DNA of 64,000 bases. Origin: CALCMJ01 sp964475415. Lineage in GTDB: Bacteria; Bacteroidota; Bacteroidia; Chitinophagales; Saprospiraceae. Within the stretch, counting starts at the first letter, position 1. Every line of letters begins with the position of its first letter. The stretch spans positions 9,324 through 73,323 of the forward strand of contig CAYYWZ010000013.1 of NCBI GenBank assembly GCA_964475415.1. The letters run 5' to 3'. The notes under the pieces were generated by a model. It saw nothing but the letters and a program-made list of their open reading frames with translations. It ran no database searches and was not told the origin of the DNA. Made by a program: the position numbers and the translations under genes. This document shows, piece by piece, positions 1 through 8,815 of this stretch.

Positions 1-188
1 ATGTTAATATGATTGATATTGTCAGAAAAGTATTATACTTTTACTTTATCCAAAGCAGTAAATCCCTTCTCACGAAGATATTTACAAGCTGAATATGTTC
101 TTAAATAAGTCAAGTATTATTCCCTTAAATCTAGATAGCATTTTGGTTTTTGCTGTCTATAAAGATGTAGTTTTCTTATTTTGAGACC

Positions 189-1436
189 TTAGTCGAAAGA
201 GCCCGAGCTTGTTAATTCATCCTTGGGCTTATTTTTTGCATATAGGATAAGCGACATGAGGATACACACTACCCCAGCTCCTACCCATAAATAATAGAAT
301 CCAACAATTTCTGACAATTGTAAGCCTATAAGGGGTGCGAAAACATGTGCCACAGAAAAAGTCATCGTATACAATCCCATATACTTTCCTCTATTATTAT
401 CTTGACTATAGCTGAGTGCAACCGTATTACTAAATGGGAAATTGAGAATTTCCCCTAAGGTTATCAGCAAGGTGAAAAAGAAGGCTGCTAAAATAGCATG
501 ACCAATAGAGGCCAATAAGAGGTAAGAAATACCAAAAAGAATAGCGCCTAAGACAACAAGATGTATATGTTTATATCTTTTTTCTAATTCATGAACTAAG
601 GGCATTTCTATAAGCGCAATTATAAGCCCATTCATAGCCATAAAAATCCCTATCTGTGATTCTTCGAATAGCAGTTCATTTTTGAAAAACAAAGGTATCG
701 TGTAGATGAGCTGAAAAAATACTATAATGATTACGCAAAACGGAATAAGATAGGAAACATAATCCCAGTCCTTCCAAGGCATCTGTATAAGCTCTCCCTT
801 TTTCTTCTCAGAAGAGGATCTCTTTTCCTTATCTCTAAATAGAAAATAAAATAAAACGCCACCTAAAAATAAAGCTGAACCATTAATAATAAACAACATC
901 TCGAAACCCAGTAAGGAAGCTACATATCCGCCTAGAAAAGGACCTATAGCAAAACCTAGGTTGATAGCAAGTCTTACTAGTGATAGGGATCGAGTTATGT
1001 TCTCCGGTTTAGAGAAATGTTGTATCGCCGTCATATTAGCTGGTCGTATCGTATCAGCAAGAAAACTCAAGACAAATACCCCAACACATAAGCTCATAAA
1101 ACTCTGTAAATACATCAGCAATATAAATGCTAGCGCTGTTGTAAAGAGACTACATAGTTGAACCCAATAGAAACCTATCCTATCTGTAAGTATACCTCCT
1201 AGGAAAGCACCGCCTACAGAACCCAATCCGTAGAAGGCCATAATAAATCCTATATCCCCTATGGCAAATCCTAGATCTTTATTTAGATAGATGCTTATAA
1301 ATGGCAGCACCATAGCACCACTTCTATTGATCAGAAGTACCAGTGACAAGTACCATATCTCTCGAGATAGTCCAGAAAATGATTGGATATAATGTTTACA
1401 GAATCTGCTTATTATATTTCCAGAAGAAAGTCGCAA
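189..1436 (-). CDS. MFS transporter
   Basis: A 415-residue major facilitator superfamily protein, likely an inner-membrane proton-driven exporter; the substrate cannot be read from the sequence. About 12 hydrophobic segments are visible, with a charged central loop around residues 200-215 (KEKRSSSEKKK) separating two six-helix halves. A loop 2-3 MFS motif is recognisable as GGILTDRIG after residue 80. The start is a TTG at 1436; the next Met lies inside the first membrane helix, so TTG is preferred. It begins 6 bases after the stop of the MlaF-like gene and is probably cotranscribed with it and the permease upstream. No cargo-specific partner is nearby. Confidence 0.85.
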   Translation of the reverse strand: MRLSSGNIISRFCKHYIQSFSGLSREIWYLSLVLLINRSGAMVLPFISIYLNKDLGFAIGDIGFIMAFYGLGSVGGAFLGGILTDRIGFYWVQLCSLFTTALAFILLMYLQSFMSLCVGVFVLSFLADTIRPANMTAIQHFSKPENITRSLSLVRLAINLGFAIGPFLGGYVASLLGFEMLFIINGSALFLGGVLFYFLFRDKEKRSSSEKKKGELIQMPWKDWDYVSYLIPFCVIIIVFFQLIYTIPLFFKNELLFEESQIGIFMAMNGLIIALIEMPLVHELEKRYKHIHLVVLGAILFGISYLLLASIGHAILAAFFFTLLITLGEILNFPFSNTVALSYSQDNNRGKYMGLYTMTFSVAHVFAPLIGLQLSEIVGFYYLWVGAGVVCILMSLILYAKNKPKDELTSSGSFD

Positions 1437-1442
1437 AGCTAA

Positions 1443-2201
1443 CTACGATTGTACTTGCTTACGCAATCGCTGTAAGAAAGGAGAAGCAAAAATAAAATCT
1501 TCTAAAGTCTTATTATCTGTATCCATAATCTGACTCTTATCTCCTTTCCATACAAGGTTACCCTGATCTAAGAGACATATTTTTTCACCTATTTCCATAA
1601 CAGAATTCATATCATGCGTATTGATAATAGTAGTGATATTATTATCTGCAGTAATGCCCTGAATAAGTTCATCTATTTTTATAGAGGTCTTAGGATCTAG
1701 TCCAGAATTAGGCTCATCACAAAAAAGGTATTTAGGATTTAATACAATAGCTCTTGCTATACCTACCCTCTTCTGCATACCTCCACTTATCTCTGAAGGA
1801 AACTTATCATTAATACCTTCTAGGCCTACTCTTTCCAGACATAAATTTACTTGGTTCCGTTTGTCTTTCAGCTTTTGTTTAGTAAACATGTCCAGAGGAA
1901 ATCTTATGTTCTGTTCTATTGTAAGTGAATCAAACAAAGCATTTCCCTGAAACAACATGCCTACATCCATACGTATTTCTCTCATTTGCAACTTTGAGAG
2001 CGTACTCATTTTGACATCATTATACCAGACCTCACCTTCTGAAGGTTCTAGCAGGCCTACTAATATTTTAAGTAGTACTGTCTTCCCCGCTCCACTCCTT
2101 CCTATAATAAGATTTGTTTTTCCAGCATCAAAGGTAAAATCTATACCTTTCAATACATGCAAATCTGAAAACGACTTATGGATATTCTCTATTCTTATCA
2201 T
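1443..2201 (-). CDS. MlaF-type ABC transporter ATP-binding protein
   Basis: ATPase subunit of an MlaFE-family ABC transporter, which moves phospholipids between inner and outer membrane in Gram-negative bacteria. At 252 residues it is the normal length. Walker A GRSGAGKT is at residues 34-41, the SGGMQ signature at 139-143, Walker B around 158-163 (FCDEP) and the switch His at about 196. The permease gene lies directly upstream with a 3-base gap. An MlaD-type substrate-binding subunit is not in the window; the next gene is an MFS transporter. The family call is firm, while lipid substrate is inferred from family knowledge. Confidence 0.9.
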   Translation of the reverse strand: MIRIENIHKSFSDLHVLKGIDFTFDAGKTNLIIGRSGAGKTVLLKILVGLLEPSEGEVWYNDVKMSTLSKLQMREIRMDVGMLFQGNALFDSLTIEQNIRFPLDMFTKQKLKDKRNQVNLCLERVGLEGINDKFPSEISGGMQKRVGIARAIVLNPKYLFCDEPNSGLDPKTSIKIDELIQGITADNNITTIINTHDMNSVMEIGEKICLLDQGNLVWKGDKSQIMDTDNKTLEDFIFASPFLQRLRKQVQS

Positions 2202-2204
2202 AGT

Positions 2205-2948
2205 CTAGGTTAATATAATCGCTATCAAGTAATCAAATAATATAATTAAGGTTGCAGAAAAGACCACAGCTCTAGTACTCGCATTGCCTAACTCTATACT
2301 TCCACCTTTGACAAAGTATCCTTGATAACAGGATACTGAAGTTATGATATAGGCAAAAGTGAATGCTTTTACATACATAATCAAAAAATTGTTAGGTATG
2401 AAAAATGACCTTAGACCTTTGATATATTCTGTGTTAGTTAGTATTCCTGTAAATACACTTCCCACATATCCTCCAGTAATATTGACAATTGCAGACACAC
2501 TTACAAGTACTGGTATCACAAGAAGAGCAGCTAACATTTTAGGCATGATGAGATAGGCTGCCGTATTTACACCCATAATTTCCATCGCATCTATATGCTC
2601 TTTCTGTCGCATTCCTCCTAGTTCAGCTGACATATTAGATCCTACCTTACCAGCAAGAACAAGACAGGTTATCGTTGCAGCTGTTTCTATTATCGCCATA
2701 TCTCTTACCACATAGCCTATATAGTACCTAGGGAATAAGGTTCCTTGTAGCTGATAGTAAAATTGTACGGCTGTCACAGCACCCATAAAGAAGGAGATAA
2801 GTAGTACGATAGTAAGAGAACCGATACCTATGTCATACATCTGACGCATGGTCTCCTTATAATACATACTTACATTCTCTGGCTTACGGAAAATCTGACC
2901 GTGCCACAACACAAATTTACCCAGATGGAAAAATAAATTTTTTAACAT
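2205..2948 (-). CDS. MlaE-family ABC transporter permease
   Basis: Membrane subunit of the same lipid ABC transporter as the neighbouring ATPase. 247 residues with about five hydrophobic segments; the MlaE hallmark region is visible (FFMGAVTAVQ near residue 55, then LAGKVGSNMSAELGGMR around residues 98-114, followed by EHIDAMEIMG, the coupling region for the ATPase). First gene of a three-gene run (permease, ATPase, MFS). Divergent from the SDR gene at 3041; the 92-base spacer holds TAnnTTTG-like hexamers on both strands. The MlaE family assignment is strong. Confidence 0.9.
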   Translation of the reverse strand: MLKNLFFHLGKFVLWHGQIFRKPENVSMYYKETMRQMYDIGIGSLTIVLLISFFMGAVTAVQFYYQLQGTLFPRYYIGYVVRDMAIIETAATITCLVLAGKVGSNMSAELGGMRQKEHIDAMEIMGVNTAAYLIMPKMLAALLVIPVLVSVSAIVNITGGYVGSVFTGILTNTEYIKGLRSFFIPNNFLIMYVKAFTFAYIITSVSCYQGYFVKGGSIELGNASTRAVVFSATLIILFDYLIAIILT

Positions 2949-3040
2949 AAGCAGTATCTAACCTTAATTGTACTTTTGTGGGGCAAAAATAGACTATTTT
3001 ATCTTGACCCCTTAAATTATCGAACAAAATTACTTAAAAG

Positions 3041-3742
3041 ATGAATGCAATTATAACTGGTGGAACAAAAGGAATAGGAAGAGCAATAGCTGAATTATAT
3101 GCTAGCAAAGGTATAGATCTAGCTATATGTTCCAGATCAGAGGAAGACCTTACGACAATGCAAAAGAATTTTACAGATAAATATCCGAGTGTAAAAGTCA
3201 TCACTAAGGCCTGTGATGTTCGAGATAGAGGCCAGCTAGAGAGTTTTGCGGCTTTTGTAAAAGAATCATGGGAACATATCGATATCCTAATCAATAACGC
3301 TGGTGTATTTTACCCAGGTATCTTGCTAGAGGAGAAAGACGATGCATTAGCTGCTATGATAGAAACTAATCTATATAGCGCATATCATCTTACTAGAGCC
3401 ATCGTACCTGTAATGCTCCCAAAGAAAAAAGGGCTCATAGTTAACATGTGCTCTATAGCTAGTAAGATAGCTTATCCTAATGGTGGGTCTTACAGTATAT
3501 CTAAGTTTGCTCTCCTTGGCTTTTCTAAAGTCCTTAGAGAAGAACTAAAGGAAAGTGGCATTAAGGTGACTTCTATTCTTCCGGGTGCCACCTGGTCTCA
3601 TTCTTGGGAAGGCGTGGATCTTCCTAAAGACAGGCTGATGGAAGCAAATGATATAGCAGAGATATGTTACACACTGATTAGTCTGAGCCCATCTGCTGTA
3701 CTAGAAGAAATTATACTACGACCGCAGCTAGGTGATTTATAA
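3041..3742 (+). CDS. SDR family NAD(P)-dependent oxidoreductase
   Basis: Classical short-chain dehydrogenase of 233 residues. The N-terminal cofactor motif TGGTKGIG (residues 7-14) is followed by the NNAG motif near residue 86, a catalytic Ser in CSIAS and the catalytic YSISK (Tyr-x3-Lys) near residue 150. It resembles 3-ketoacyl-ACP reductases or sepiapterin-type reductases, but the substrate is not determinable. It stands alone on the plus strand, divergent from the MlaE permease. The next hairpin downstream (3784-3813) has its T-run on the other strand. Confidence 0.85.
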   Translation: MNAIITGGTKGIGRAIAELYASKGIDLAICSRSEEDLTTMQKNFTDKYPSVKVITKACDVRDRGQLESFAAFVKESWEHIDILINNAGVFYPGILLEEKDDALAAMIETNLYSAYHLTRAIVPVMLPKKKGLIVNMCSIASKIAYPNGGSYSISKFALLGFSKVLREELKESGIKVTSILPGATWSHSWEGVDLPKDRLMEANDIAEICYTLISLSPSAVLEEIILRPQLGDL

Positions 3743-3759
3743 GATCTTAGATATAGTTT

Positions 3760-4137
3760 CTAAGCTAAACAGACCAAAAGAAAAATGGAGAAACCAGAAG
3801 TAGCTTCTCCATTATAGCAGAATAATATTTCAGTTGCATAGGTCGTATATAATACTATCTTGTATATCCAAGCTGATAGTTGCCCATCTCCCTTATAGGT
3901 ATTTATAGAATTAAATACCCTCATGAAGGCATCGTTAAGCACTTCGTATGCTTACTCTTTGGTTCTACTATACCTGATGGCTACACCTGACATTTTACCA
4001 AAATATTTTTGGTAGAGTTCCTTCTGAGCAGCCCGGTTACCTTCAGCTACGCTTCTTATTAACTCATCTTCTGCCCTACGTTCTATACCCAAAATTGGAT
4101 TTATATGTTTTATATTATGTAATCTTGCTAAGCCCAT
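3760..4137 (-). pseudogene. ECF sigma factor remnant, in-frame stop and lost C-terminus
   Basis: Remains of an ECF-type RNA polymerase sigma-70 factor. The first part (from 4137) reads ...RSVAEGNRAAQKELYQKYFGKM..., a sigma region 2 start. A TAA at 3952-3954 interrupts it, then the same frame resumes with a typical region 2 stretch (DAFMRVFNSINTYKGDGQL followed by WIYKI). After that similarity stops and the frame runs into a terminator hairpin at 3784-3813. Regions 3 and 4 are absent, so the gene cannot make a working sigma factor. It sits beside the intact ECF/FecR operon, suggesting an old duplication or a second, lost sigma gene. Confidence 0.75.
3784..3813 (-). terminator. Rho-independent terminator inside the dead sigma ORF
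   Basis: Inverted repeat AATGGAGAA (3784-3792) / TTCTCCATT (3805-3813), followed on the minus strand by TTTTTCTTTT. It lies inside the open frame of the sigma remnant, which supports the view that the C-terminal part of that frame is run-on sequence rather than protein. Confidence 0.6.
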
Positions 4138-4301
4138 AAGTTATGCTTCTATCCTTATAGTTGTATATAAAAAGATAATGGTTGGTGGGAAAGTAACTTT
4201 TTTTTCAAAAATTAAAGTATAGGGTTGGAGCTTACAGGAACATATAAATTTCTTTCTTTTTAATGATTCCAAAATAATTTCTGCAGTAGCATATACATAA
4301 A

Positions 4302-4328
4302 AAAAGTCATGGTACTAGCATGACTTTT
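4302..4328 (-). terminator. Terminator of the sigma/FecR operon
   Basis: Perfect 10-bp stem AAAAGTCATG (4302-4311) / CATGACTTTT (4319-4328), followed on the minus strand by a T tract. It lies about 77 bases beyond the stop codon of the FecR-like gene. Confidence 0.75.
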
Positions 4329-4404
4329 CACAATTTATACACTCTGGGAGTATTACTTAATTATTCTTTGCAAGCACTAAACGAAATGCTGCGAAAAAAC
4401 TAAA

Positions 4405-5684
4405 CTATTCTTTATCTAGAATTTTAGTAAGCTCATAACAGTCAGAACACTTATCTTGGTTGTACTCTATTTTTACAGTACTTTCTATTTGGCTTATGAT
4501 ATCTGATAATTCTGAATTTAAGTTTACACTGACAACTATATCTTTGTCTATTTTACATTTTCTAGATTTCTCAAACTTCCCATCAAATTTTCTTCCTAGT
4601 TCCTTGACAACAGTTTCTAAGGTATATTTGCCAAGTTTTACTACTGGCTTCTCCACTACAGGTTCTGGATCNNNNNNNNNNNNNNNNNNNNNNNNNNNNN
4701 NNNNNNNNNNNNNNNNNNNNNNNNNNNNNNNNNNNNNNNNNNNNNNNNNNNNNNNNNNNNNNNNNNNNNNNAGGTATATTTGCCAAGTTTTACTACTGGC
4801 TTCTCCACTACAGGTTCTGGATCCGGCTCTGGTGTAGGTTCTGGTGTAGGTTCTGGTGTAGGTTCTGGCTTAACTACTGGAACTGGCGCTTCTACAACTG
4901 GCTCAGGTTTAACTTCTGGCTCCGGCTCTGGCTCTGGTACAGATTCTGGCTTCGGCGTTATATCTACCATCTTCCCACCAACGTATTCCATAACATCTCC
5001 AGTATTTAGGACCATGGCGTTATCTTCATCATCTCCGACAAAGAATTTCACTTTACCTGCTACCACTGCCACCTTTGAATAAGCTGGGCTAGCAGCTACA
5101 TCTAGTGAAGTTCCCACTACTTTTACTGTAGTTTCATCCGCTCTAATAAGAAAAGGTTTAGCGGCATCTTTAGCTATGTCAAAATTAGCCATACCTTCTA
5201 AGGTAACTTCTCTAATATCTGTTTTAGTAAAATCCTTTGGATAGGTAAATATACTATTGGCATTAAGTAGAATATTACTGCCATCTGAAAGGCTTAGTGC
5301 CATATCATTAGCTCCTGATTCTACTGTTACCATATTATCTTGAGGAAATAATAGATATAAACTAGCAATAAGCGCCACTGAGGCAGCTGCAGCATAGCTT
5401 AGAAATCTTCTTAGTCCTCCTGAATTTGCTTGAGGTTTTTTCACGACTGTAAGTGGTGATTTGGCTACCGGTATGTCTACCTTTGCCATAAATTGCTGCC
5501 ACTCTGCATCAACATCTGGTTGATCAAAGTCGGCAAGATGGTCAGATTCCCGATACAAAGAAGATAGAAACTCATACTCCTCCCGATTATCGGAAGAAGC
5601 GCTGAGCCATTGCTCTAACTCTTTCATCTCGGCGACTGAGGCCTTCTTGTTTAAGTATTTTAAAATATTGTCTGGGTGTAACAT
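4405..5684 (-). CDS. FecR-family anti-sigma/regulator, split by a false assembly gap
   Basis: FecR-like inner-membrane regulator that would hold the neighbouring ECF sigma factor. The N-terminal cytoplasmic segment (residues 1 to about 90, with a WQQFMAKV-type motif) precedes one membrane helix (YAAAASVALIASLYLLF), a periplasmic FecR domain, a Pro/Glu-rich linker (repeated PEPTPEP) and a C-terminal DUF4974/STN-like domain (from KLGKYTLETVVKEL). A 100-N gap (4672-4771) splits the frame. The same 52 bases flank both sides; removing 152 bases restores one uninterrupted frame of 375 codons ending at 4405. I therefore annotate one gene, not two. It begins 52 bases after the sigma gene stop. Confidence 0.85.
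4620..4823. repeat. Exact 52-bp duplication flanking a 100-N gap (assembly artefact)
   Basis: Bases 4620-4671 and 4772-4823 are identical over 52 positions and end exactly at the two edges of the 100-N run 4672-4771. This is what two overlapping contigs look like after being joined with a fixed-size gap instead of merged. Merging keeps the FecR reading frame open. Confidence 0.9.
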
Positions 5685-5736
5685 AGTGTCTTTATATACC
5701 TACAATACGAAGTTTCCTTTCTAAGTCACATACTTT

Positions 5737-6264
5737 TTAAAAAAATAATGCTCTTTTTTCTTTTAAATCCTCCTTTAGATGCAAAAAGGCCTTAGCCATA
5801 TTATCCTCTACTGCTCTTTCTGAGATTTCTAGATGCGCTGCTATTTCCTTATATGTGTATCCCTCAAGCTTATTTAATATAAATATTTCCTTTCGCTTAG
5901 GCTTCAGTTTATCTAGAGATTTTATGATTTCAGACCTTATAAGCAAAGAATCCATTGCTTTTTCACCTTTCTCATCGCTTATAGCTTCAGCATTAATCTT
6001 ATCCATAGATTCTGTGTCTTTACGAGATCTTACAAAATCTATGAGCGTATTTCTTGCTGTGGTGAATAGATAACTTTTTATAGTCGGTCCTTCCAAATCT
6101 ACAGTATCTCGCTTATTCCAAAGTTTTATTAGCGAATCCTGCACTATTTCCTTGCTATCTTCTCTATTTCTGAGATTCTTATTGACATAGTTGAATAAGG
6201 GTGCATAATAAAGTTTAAACAACTTTTCAAAAGATATTTTCGCTTCTAAAGTATCGTTGGACAT
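5737..6264 (-). CDS. ECF RNA polymerase sigma factor (Bacteroidota RpoE family)
   Basis: 175-residue sigma-70 family factor with region 2 (FKLYYAPLFNYVNKNLRN..., VQDSLIKLWNKRD, residues about 14-55) and a region 4 helix-turn-helix (GYTYKEIAAHLEISERAVEDNMAKAF, residues about 135-160). Length and order match Bacteroidota ECF factors that act with FecR proteins. The FecR-like gene follows 52 bases downstream on the same strand and the operon ends at a clear terminator near 4302. No TonB-dependent receptor is adjacent, so the signal it answers is unknown. Confidence 0.9.
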   Translation of the reverse strand: MSNDTLEAKISFEKLFKLYYAPLFNYVNKNLRNREDSKEIVQDSLIKLWNKRDTVDLEGPTIKSYLFTTARNTLIDFVRSRKDTESMDKINAEAISDEKGEKAMDSLLIRSEIIKSLDKLKPKRKEIFILNKLEGYTYKEIAAHLEISERAVEDNMAKAFLHLKEDLKEKRALFF

Positions 6265-6413
6265 TATATTCTTTATTTCTTAATTATCTGTTTTGGTGCT
6301 AAAGCAGATATTCGGCAAAATACGAGAAAAATTTCCTAATTTCCGCTATTTACACCGTATATGTTTGTTCATTAAGCTACTTTATTACTCAATTATGACT
6401 TATCTTTTGCAAT

Positions 6414-7118
6414 ATGTGTTTAGTTAGCTATATCCCCCTAAAAGATGGTTATCTTATAAGTTCTAATAGAGACGAATCCCCAGATAGAGCTTCTACTCCA
6501 CTCATACTAGACAACAATTATCTTACCCCTTTATATTATCCCAGAGACCAGAAGGGTGGCAGTTGGTTAGTGACAGCAGAAAATGGCAGAACAGTTTGTG
6601 TTCTGAATGGTGCCTTTGTCAGACATAAAAGAAAAAGCAGCTATAGACTAAGCAGAGGTATTATGAGCAAATCTTATTTTAACTATAATCATACCGAGGA
6701 GTTCCTTCACAAATATGATTTTACAGATATAGAACCCTTCACTATGGTCATCAAAGACGAAAATGGTGTGTACGAATTCCGATGGGACGGCACTTACAAA
6801 TACATAGAAATTCTCGATCCCCACACCTTGCATCTGTGGTCTTCTTGTACACTCTACGAGGATCTTATGATAGAAAAAAGAAAAAATGTTTTTACACAGA
6901 TGTATAATAACTTACAACAAAATCCATCAGCTCTTATCAGAGAAATTCATCTTACTGGCACAGTCGGAGACTCGGAAAACAATTTTGTCATGAACCGAGA
7001 TAATCGTGTAGCAACAATTTCTCATTCTTATGTCAAAGTGCAGGATAAGCAAGGAATAATCAATATTGAAAATCTAATGGATAGAAGTGTGGAAGAAAAA
7101 CAATTCGAAATTCACTAA
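6414..7118 (+). CDS. NRDE (TANGO2-like) family protein
   Basis: 234-residue member of the NRDE family (the family of eukaryotic TANGO2). The hallmark begins at residue 2 with an N-terminal Cys and the SNRDE motif at about residues 17-21 (MCLVSYIPL...ISSNRDESPDR), followed by GGSWL near residue 43. Bacterial members have no settled biochemical role; an Ntn-hydrolase-like fold has been proposed from the N-terminal Cys. The start codon lies only a few bases after a TATCTTTTG string resembling a Bacteroidota -7 element, so the mRNA may have a very short leader. Stands alone between divergent or convergent neighbours. Confidence 0.85.
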   Translation: MCLVSYIPLKDGYLISSNRDESPDRASTPLILDNNYLTPLYYPRDQKGGSWLVTAENGRTVCVLNGAFVRHKRKSSYRLSRGIMSKSYFNYNHTEEFLHKYDFTDIEPFTMVIKDENGVYEFRWDGTYKYIEILDPHTLHLWSSCTLYEDLMIEKRKNVFTQMYNNLQQNPSALIREIHLTGTVGDSENNFVMNRDNRVATISHSYVKVQDKQGIINIENLMDRSVEEKQFEIH

Positions 7119-7153
7119 TATATCTATAACTATTCCTCTTACATATTGATCTA

Positions 7154-8815
7154 TCAAAATCTTTTTTCCACTTCCTTCCACTTATCTGCTTCCGGATATA
7201 AAAATATGGCATTCTCGTTTTTTTGCTTTATATGTAGCAGATAATACCAGCCTTTCAATTCTACTCTATAGCTTTCTGTTTCATAACTTGTCGCACCGAT
7301 GCTGTTTCTCCAAAACCAATTACCACCCTGCGCAAAGAAAACTTTTATTCTATCTGGTGTTTCATAATAGGCGTTAAGCTTATCATCAGCACTTTTCAAA
7401 TTATATTGGACTACCGTATATATTTCTTGATCACTACAGTCCACCTTATTATAGAATAGATCTAATGATTCATGAAAAGCTTCTGCTCTTCCTGAGAAAT
7501 CCCTAAACATGGGTTGTCCTTTATAATTATCAGGTAGACCTAATAAAAACACTTGTTTATCTGAAATCTTATCGCAAGGAAAATTTTCTAGCAAGCCCCT
7601 AGTTATATAACTCGTAGAACGAGCATCTGCAATCATTGTGCCCAAAAGAATAGACTGCCACAGGATGTACAAAAGCAGAAAAGCGTATCTAAAAGATTTT
7701 GGTAACAGATAAATCAAACTCACAACAAAAAGATAAAAATAAGGACTAGCATAATATCCGTATCTATCATTATCATACGGTAGGGTATACAAAAAATACA
7801 AATTGACAATAGGAAAGATTGCCATAAAAAACAATACTATACATAGTCCACTTATTTTTAGTTTAGTACTAAGTCGCTTATAAAAAGCCAAGCTCAATAA
7901 GAACAAAATAATTGCCGTAAATAATAAACCATAACTTATAGAAGGACTAGCTATAGACTCGTATAGATAGGTCTTAGCCGGTAGAGGAAGAAAATGTAAA
8001 TTAGCGAGATATTTGGCAAAATACTGCCAACCATGTGATATCAAAATTAAAGGCGAAAATACCAAATGTTTTTCTGCTCCATAATGCCCTACCCAATCTC
8101 CTAGGACAAGCTTGTTTAACAAAAAATATATAATTACAAATACAACCTGGGGCAAGAATACAATTTTCAGCTTAGACCATAAATGAGAGATTTCTTCTTT
8201 GACATGAAAATGATCCGCAACTATAAATGTCAAAAATATAAATGGAGCAGCAAGACCTATTTCTAAGGTAAATAACCCAATAAGAATCAAGGCATGATGT
8301 GCAAGTAAATGTTTTCGATTCTTATCTTGTAAGTAACGAATCAGCAGGGCAAATCCACCTAAGGTATAAGCCGTACTAAGCAAGTAGTGAAAGCAAACTT
8401 TCCATACCACTACCTCTACCTGATAAGGTGAAATCAAAAATATAAATGCTGCAAAAAAAGGAAGTGTATGGAGAGATTTTTGCTTCCATCTCATCGCCCA
8501 TGCAGTAGCCAATCTAAATAGGAGCCCAGCATTTAGCCCATGCATGACGGCATACAAACAATACCATGCAAAAGGATGCATTCCTACTAGTCTATAGAAA
8601 AGATAGTTAAGCAAATGAAAAGCCTGGTGCAAACTAGGGAATCCAAAACAAGTAATAATATCGGAAAAACTTCCCGCTCTGTACCTCAACATCCAACCTG
8701 TAAAATCCGTAACCATTCCACCAGATCTAGTAGGGATATACAATAGCAAGCTAAGAACTATAAAAAATAGATAGATCCAATTAGAATTTCTGAGCTGTTT
8801 AAGACTGCTCCACAT
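7154..8815 (-). CDS. Polytopic membrane protein, GT-C glycosyltransferase-like
   Basis: 553 residues with about 11-12 hydrophobic helices in the first 400 residues and a soluble C-terminal domain of about 150 residues. The topology resembles GT-C type lipid-linked sugar transferases, but no catalytic acidic motif could be fixed, so the function is only suggested. The start overlaps the end of the metalloprotease gene by 17 bases, whose start in turn overlaps fabG. Tight overlap implies cotranscription of fabG, protease and this gene. Alternative: a lipid or polysaccharide flippase-like integral membrane protein. Confidence 0.6.
   Translation of the reverse strand: MWSSLKQLRNSNWIYLFFIVLSLLLYIPTRSGGMVTDFTGWMLRYRAGSFSDIITCFGFPSLHQAFHLLNYLFYRLVGMHPFAWYCLYAVMHGLNAGLLFRLATAWAMRWKQKSLHTLPFFAAFIFLISPYQVEVVVWKVCFHYLLSTAYTLGGFALLIRYLQDKNRKHLLAHHALILIGLFTLEIGLAAPFIFLTFIVADHFHVKEEISHLWSKLKIVFLPQVVFVIIYFLLNKLVLGDWVGHYGAEKHLVFSPLILISHGWQYFAKYLANLHFLPLPAKTYLYESIASPSISYGLLFTAIILFLLSLAFYKRLSTKLKISGLCIVLFFMAIFPIVNLYFLYTLPYDNDRYGYYASPYFYLFVVSLIYLLPKSFRYAFLLLYILWQSILLGTMIADARSTSYITRGLLENFPCDKISDKQVFLLGLPDNYKGQPMFRDFSGRAEAFHESLDLFYNKVDCSDQEIYTVVQYNLKSADDKLNAYYETPDRIKVFFAQGGNWFWRNSIGATSYETESYRVELKGWYYLLHIKQKNENAIFLYPEADKWKEVEKRF

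Noticed and set aside
1..188. Minus-strand run resembling a rhodanese C-terminus (YSACKYLREKGF)
   Set aside because: Only 28 codons between stops, no catalytic Cys loop; too short to call.
4780..5082. Plus-strand Gly/Ser-rich 100-residue frame
   Set aside because: It is the antisense shadow of the Pro/Glu repeat in the FecR gene.
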